Positions 59,814 through 64,000 of a DNA stretch of 64,000 nucleotides are shown here, one piece after another. The stretch lies in the NCBI GenBank assembly GCA_964036045.1, contig OZ038384.1:39844844-39908843 (forward strand), written 5' to 3'. Both the position numbers and the translations under genes were made by a program. The DNA is from Eutreptiella sp. 'Long Island Sound 2002'. Taxonomy: Eukaryota; Euglenozoa; Euglenophyceae; Eutreptiales; Eutreptiaceae. Position 1 is the stretch's first letter. Each line of letters starts with the position of its first letter. The notes below the pieces were generated by a model. That model was not told where the DNA came from. It searched no databases and worked only from the letters and a program-made list of their open reading frames with translations.

Positions 59814-62800
59814 TACCCGTACGGGCAGGCGGAGACGGAGGCGTCTCTGGCCCAGGTCCTCTCGGATCAGCAGGCCCTGGCCTGGCGCGCCCATCAGCTG
59901 TGGCAACGGGACGCGGCGGCGGCCGGACTCCACTCCCAGGAAGCGACTGCCCTGCTACAGCACCTCCGGCGGGTGGACCCCGACCTATTCCCCGCCTCGG
60001 TGGAGGACCTACGTGCCGCGTTGGACCAACAGCTCCACCAGCTAGAGACACGCGTGGAGGAGCTGCGGGGTGTCCTCAGGAGCAACAGGCGCCGGTCCAT
60101 GAAGGACTATTGGCGGGGCAGGGTACCGGATCTGCAGCTCCGATGGACGGCGATACGGGGGGCCATCAACGTGGTGAACTATGCCCCGTCGGGCCTATGG
60201 TCCGTACGCGTCTGCGAGTCGGAGAAGGTGCTCTTGGAGGCCTCGGACGTCATTGGCGAGGTCCAGAGGTATTGGGAGGCGTTGTACGCCAAGCGGCCAG
60301 TGAACCTGCCGGCCTTCGAGCGGCTGGTCCGGGCCCACATTCCCAGGGGGGTGCCTGAGGAATGGAGGTCGGTACAGGACTACACCCTGCAGGACCTTAA
60401 AGACGCCGTGAGGCAGGCCGTGGCGGACGACAAAGCTCCGGGGTCCAACCGGGTCACGGCTGCCCTCATAGCAGAGCTGCCTGAACCGGTGCATGGGCTC
60501 CTGGTGCACGCGTACAGGGCTATCCTGCGGGGTGCGGACGTCCCGGAGTCCTGGCACGAGGCCATTATCTGGCTGATGCCCAAGGGCACAGCCACGGGCA
60601 ACCTGGACGAGTATAGGCCGATAGCGCTGGGGCAGCAAGACATGCGAATGCTCATGACTCCCCTCATGCGGAGGTTCACAGCTGTCCTGGCACGCAAGGG
60701 ACTGGCTGCGGACTGGCAGTTCGGGGCCATGCCGGGCTCCACGGCGGCTGCCCTGGTGTTCCTGGCCCAGCGCAGGCTGCAGCGTGGGCTGGAGGAAAAC
60801 CACGTCCTGGCCTTCCATGTGTCAAAAGCTTTTGACACAGCGCCGCATGGGGCACTGGCGCTCCTCCTGCGCCACATGGGAGTCCCGGAAGAGCTCATCA
60901 CGCTCTTCCACACCCTCAGCTGCGGGTCTCTGGTGCGCATCGTCACCGCGCACGGCCCGACGCCGAGCATTCGGCTCCACAGGGGCCTGCGGCAGGGCAG
61001 TGCGGAGAGCGCTGTGCTCTACCTCCTCCTCTTAGAACCTCTCCTGCGGAGCCTTGCCTGCAAGGCGCGGGGAGATGCTCGCCATGCGGTGCCGCCCCTG
61101 GTGCAGGCGTACTGTGATGACCTCCTGTTGATAGCGCACTCCCTGCCGCAATTCCTGGAGTATGCAGCGGCGATAGCGCGGTATCTCACGGACATGGGCA
61201 TGTCCCTCAACGTCGGCAAATGCGCCTATGCCAATACTGCTCGCATCCATTCGATCATGGTGTGCCTGAGCCCAGGGAACACGGCGGCCCCATGGGTATG
61301 CTTACGTGCCAAGGGCACGGTACCATACTTGGGCCTGCGCCTCGATCCCAGGGGGGTGGCGACCATGAAGGAGAAACATGTACTCCGGTGTGAAGCTCTG
61401 CTGGGCTGGTGCAAGAACACGTTGGGGCCGGCGTCGGTGCCTCATGAGGTGATGGCGGCTGTGGTTGGAGGCATCGTGCGGTACGCGGCGCCCTACCTGT
61501 CCGACACGGCGGAGGCGGTGATCAAGCTGAATACTGCCATCAAGGCTGCAGCCCTGCAAATCGAGAAGCTGCCCAAGGACCTGTCCAACGTAGCGATGCG
61601 GTCGGGTCATGGGTTACGGTTGGCGGATGTCCAGGTTATCTGCCGCGACTCCGTCGTGGCGACCATGGCTCAACTCACCCACCACAGGTCGACGACAGTT
61701 CGGGATGAGCTTCGGGCCATGCTCCGGGACATGCACGTGCAGTACGGAGTGTGCGGGCAGTTCATGGTGCCCTCTGCGTCATTCGCCACGCACACTGGCA
61801 ATACGTGGGTGGACAGGGTACTCCGGGCGCTGGGGACGTTGCGCGTAGGACTTCTCATGCCATCGTCAGTGTACTCGTGTGTACACGCCCATCTGCCGCA
61901 AGTGCAGTGGACGGGGCGGAAGTGGGTGTCCCAATCCTATTCCTTCAAGGGTAGAGACATATGCGTTCTCTCGGGGCCCCGCACAGATGCGGCGGTACAG
62001 TCCCTGACTGATCCCGCAAATGACCTCCTGCATGCGCGGCTCCCCTGTCCTGCGCCTGGGCACTGGGCTGTCCAGCTCCAGGAGTGTCATGAGGACCACT
62101 TGCACCTTCCGCACGCAGGAGTAGGGCCCCATCAGCTGGACCACGTGTGGTTCACGGGGCTCCGCGACGTCTTCCGGCCGCAGCTGCCTAGTCCGTTGAC
62201 TCACCGGCTAATACTCCCGGTGTGCCGAAAGAAGGCCAGCAAACGCAATAGACAGTCCACTGCGGGGGACGTGTATGTGGTGGGCGGGTACAGGGAGGAA
62301 GGATGGGACCCAGCCAACCCGGGGCTATCCATGCCGTTCGTCCCGCTAGCCGCCCTCCTGTTTCTGTTGGGGGACGTCTTTGAGGGTTACCAGCAGCAAG
62401 ACGATCCGGCGTCCGTCCCCCTACTCACTCCACACGCCGGGGGTGGCATAAACCCGTCACCACTGTGGGTTGTGCACGGGCGGCCAGCGTTTTCTAGGGC
62501 ATGGGCGGTGGTGCACGGGTGCAACGAGTGGGCAATTGTCCTTCTGCTACCAGCAGGCCCTGTCCCGGATCCGGATGAGTACTCGGTCCCGGAAGTGGTT
62601 CGGATGTCCAACGTGCCGCACGATCCGCACGTCGCCGTCACGTCGTTGCGTGATGGCGGCGCGGTGGAACAGGGATCTGTGGTGGTGTACCAGCCCTCCT
62701 GCTCCGCAACGGTTTGGGGGGCGGAGTATACCACCGCCCTGGACGCCATCAAGTCAGTCTGTGGATGTGACCTGGCCTGGAGACCACATGCGGTGTATCG

Positions 62801-64000
62801 GCCGAAGGTAGTCCTGTCCCCGGAGCTCACGGCCTCCAGTGCGGCGTCCCTTGGAAGGGTGGTGCAGAGCCCCCACTCCGACGTGGCGTGGCTGGAACCC
62901 CACCGGTACTGCTGGGTGCCGGTGGCGACTAAAGTCACATCGTCTGACGCGTCGCCCCAGGGAGACGACGCCACAAACGTGGCGGTGGCCAGCCACGGAA
63001 TCCCCACATGGACGGGTGCCATCTACGGCACGGTCCCGGAGGCAGAGATCATCGGCGCGGCGGCATACCTGTTGCACACGCCCCCGTCAGCATGCACGGT
63101 GCACGTGGTGGATGCGTCCATCATAGGAGCGCATCTCCGCAGGGCGCAGGAGGCCCTGTACCGTGGCATCAAGGGGCCGACATCACATCTGGTCAACCAG
63201 CACGCACTGAGCTGGACAGTGGAGGGGCTGCGGCGGCTGCCACGCCGAGTTGGGGGGCCGCACCACTGGGTGGTGAGGCAGAGCTCGCACTTGGCGGCGG
63301 TCCCGCTTGAAGCGCCGGACTCTGCCGCGGCCCGTGCACTGGCCCCGCCTGTCCATCTCGTCCTGCCAAAGGAGCACGCCATCCTCTTGGTGCCGGGGGA
63401 TAATGGAGAGCTCGAGCCGCGTGTGCCATCCATGCAAGCCCTTCAGCAAGTCCGGGAGATGGAGTGGCATTCGCTAGCGGCACGCACCAGGGCGCACACG
63501 CCACTGGCTGGCGCCTGCGAGGCGGTGCCCTTGGGAGCTGTACACCACGGCCCAACGCACAGAAATATGCTGCGGGCACGTGACGGTCGCTTGTCCACCA
63601 TGCAGGTCATGCGACGGTGGAGACAGAAGCTCACGCGTATGGCAATACCGGCCCACCCCTGTATCTTCTGTGGGGGACCGGAGGAGGACATTGGCCACAT
63701 GCGCCTACTGTGTGCGCGGGACGAGGAGGTGGCTGGGCTCCTGTGCAGGCGTGCGGAGGAGTTCACGGCGGAGCTACCCCTGACAGACAGGGCGGTGGAG
63801 TTCGTGGCGTGGAGGGAGCACGGCTGCAGGTGGACTGAATCCCTGATGGCGGGTGTCGTCCCCGGGGACCTGAAGCGGCTGTTCGCTGCGGTGCGAGCGG
63901 CGTCGTCCCGGGGCCCTGCCAAGGCCAGGCTCTTTGTGGAGGACATGGTCCAGATTGGGGAAGATGTGTATGCCCGCAGGAACCATCGGCTCACCCAGAT
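59814..64000 (+). CDS. Retroelement ORF F: reverse transcriptase region, runs off the window
   Basis: The frame stays open for 1,395 codons from the TAG at 59811 to the window end; the first ATG is 60099. Reverse transcriptase signatures are DKAPGSNRV, LDEYRPIAL, motif A FHVSKAFDTAPH (60813-60848), motif B RGLRQGSAESAVL and motif C YCDD (61110-61121). The first Asp of motif A, a catalytic metal ligand, is His (CAT, 60816-60818), one base from GAT. A possible degenerate RNase H-like region lies around 62990-63330 (EAEIIGAAAYL, VHVVDAS, RQSSHLA). A LINE zinc motif CIFCGGPEEDIGHMRLLC is at about 63660-63714. The D-to-H change suggests a dead copy. The end of the protein lies outside the window. 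Confidence 0.88.

Overview
The window looks like nuclear DNA of a repeat-rich unicellular eukaryote, most likely an alga or other protist. The evidence is a host gene with canonical GT-AG introns (one of 6.9 kb), several non-LTR (LINE-type) retrotransposons, many mini- and microsatellites, long G/C homopolymers and a short TTAGGG-like tract. I cannot assign a lineage from sequence alone. Host genes are sparse: a split triosephosphate isomerase gene, a decayed calpain-discoidin gene, a small two-helix membrane protein, a Gln/His-rich coiled-coil protein and one unassigned exon-like ORF.

Layout. 1-5.2 kb: repeats only. 5.3-7.8 kb (minus): calpain / beta-trefoil-like / discoidin pseudogene. 7.9-9.0 kb: a degenerate minisatellite split by a 654-bp MITE with TAA target duplications. 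12.0-19.7 kb (minus): triosephosphate isomerase, two exons around a 6.9-kb intron that holds a degenerate satellite, a very long inverted repeat of GGGGAATTAT units, and unrecognised protein-like fragments. 20.4-22.0 kb: ACCTAGT palindromes around an exon-like ORF and a 48-bp repeat. 22.6-23.2 kb (minus): membrane protein. 24.0-31.5 kb (minus): an apparently intact LINE with five closely packed ORFs ending in endonuclease, reverse transcriptase and RNase H. 33.1-37.0 kb: a decayed, 5'-truncated LINE between two pieces of one satellite family. 37.0-41.8 kb: tRNA-like modules, an RNase H fragment and tandem repeats. 42.3-46.3 kb (minus): Gln/His-rich protein. 46.8-51.6 kb: GC-rich palindromic and tandem repeats. 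52.2-64.0 kb (plus): a GC-rich retroelement that runs off the window.

The most unusual object is the 52.2-64.0 kb element. On one strand it carries a His-rich protein ending in a CCCH zinc finger, a reading frame with a JAB/MPN-like metalloprotease signature followed by a Ulp1/C48-like cysteine protease, a reading frame with a zinc-finger-like cluster, and an AP-type endonuclease followed by reverse transcriptase. The frames are broken only by in-frame stop codons that fall between domains, plus one -1 change of frame. A catalytic Asp-to-His change in the reverse transcriptase suggests that this copy is dead.

The two better-preserved retroelements differ in strategy. The 24-31 kb LINE strings its ORFs together with stop/start spacings of 0-5 nt and one possible +1 frameshift. 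The 52-64 kb element has long open frames interrupted by isolated stops.
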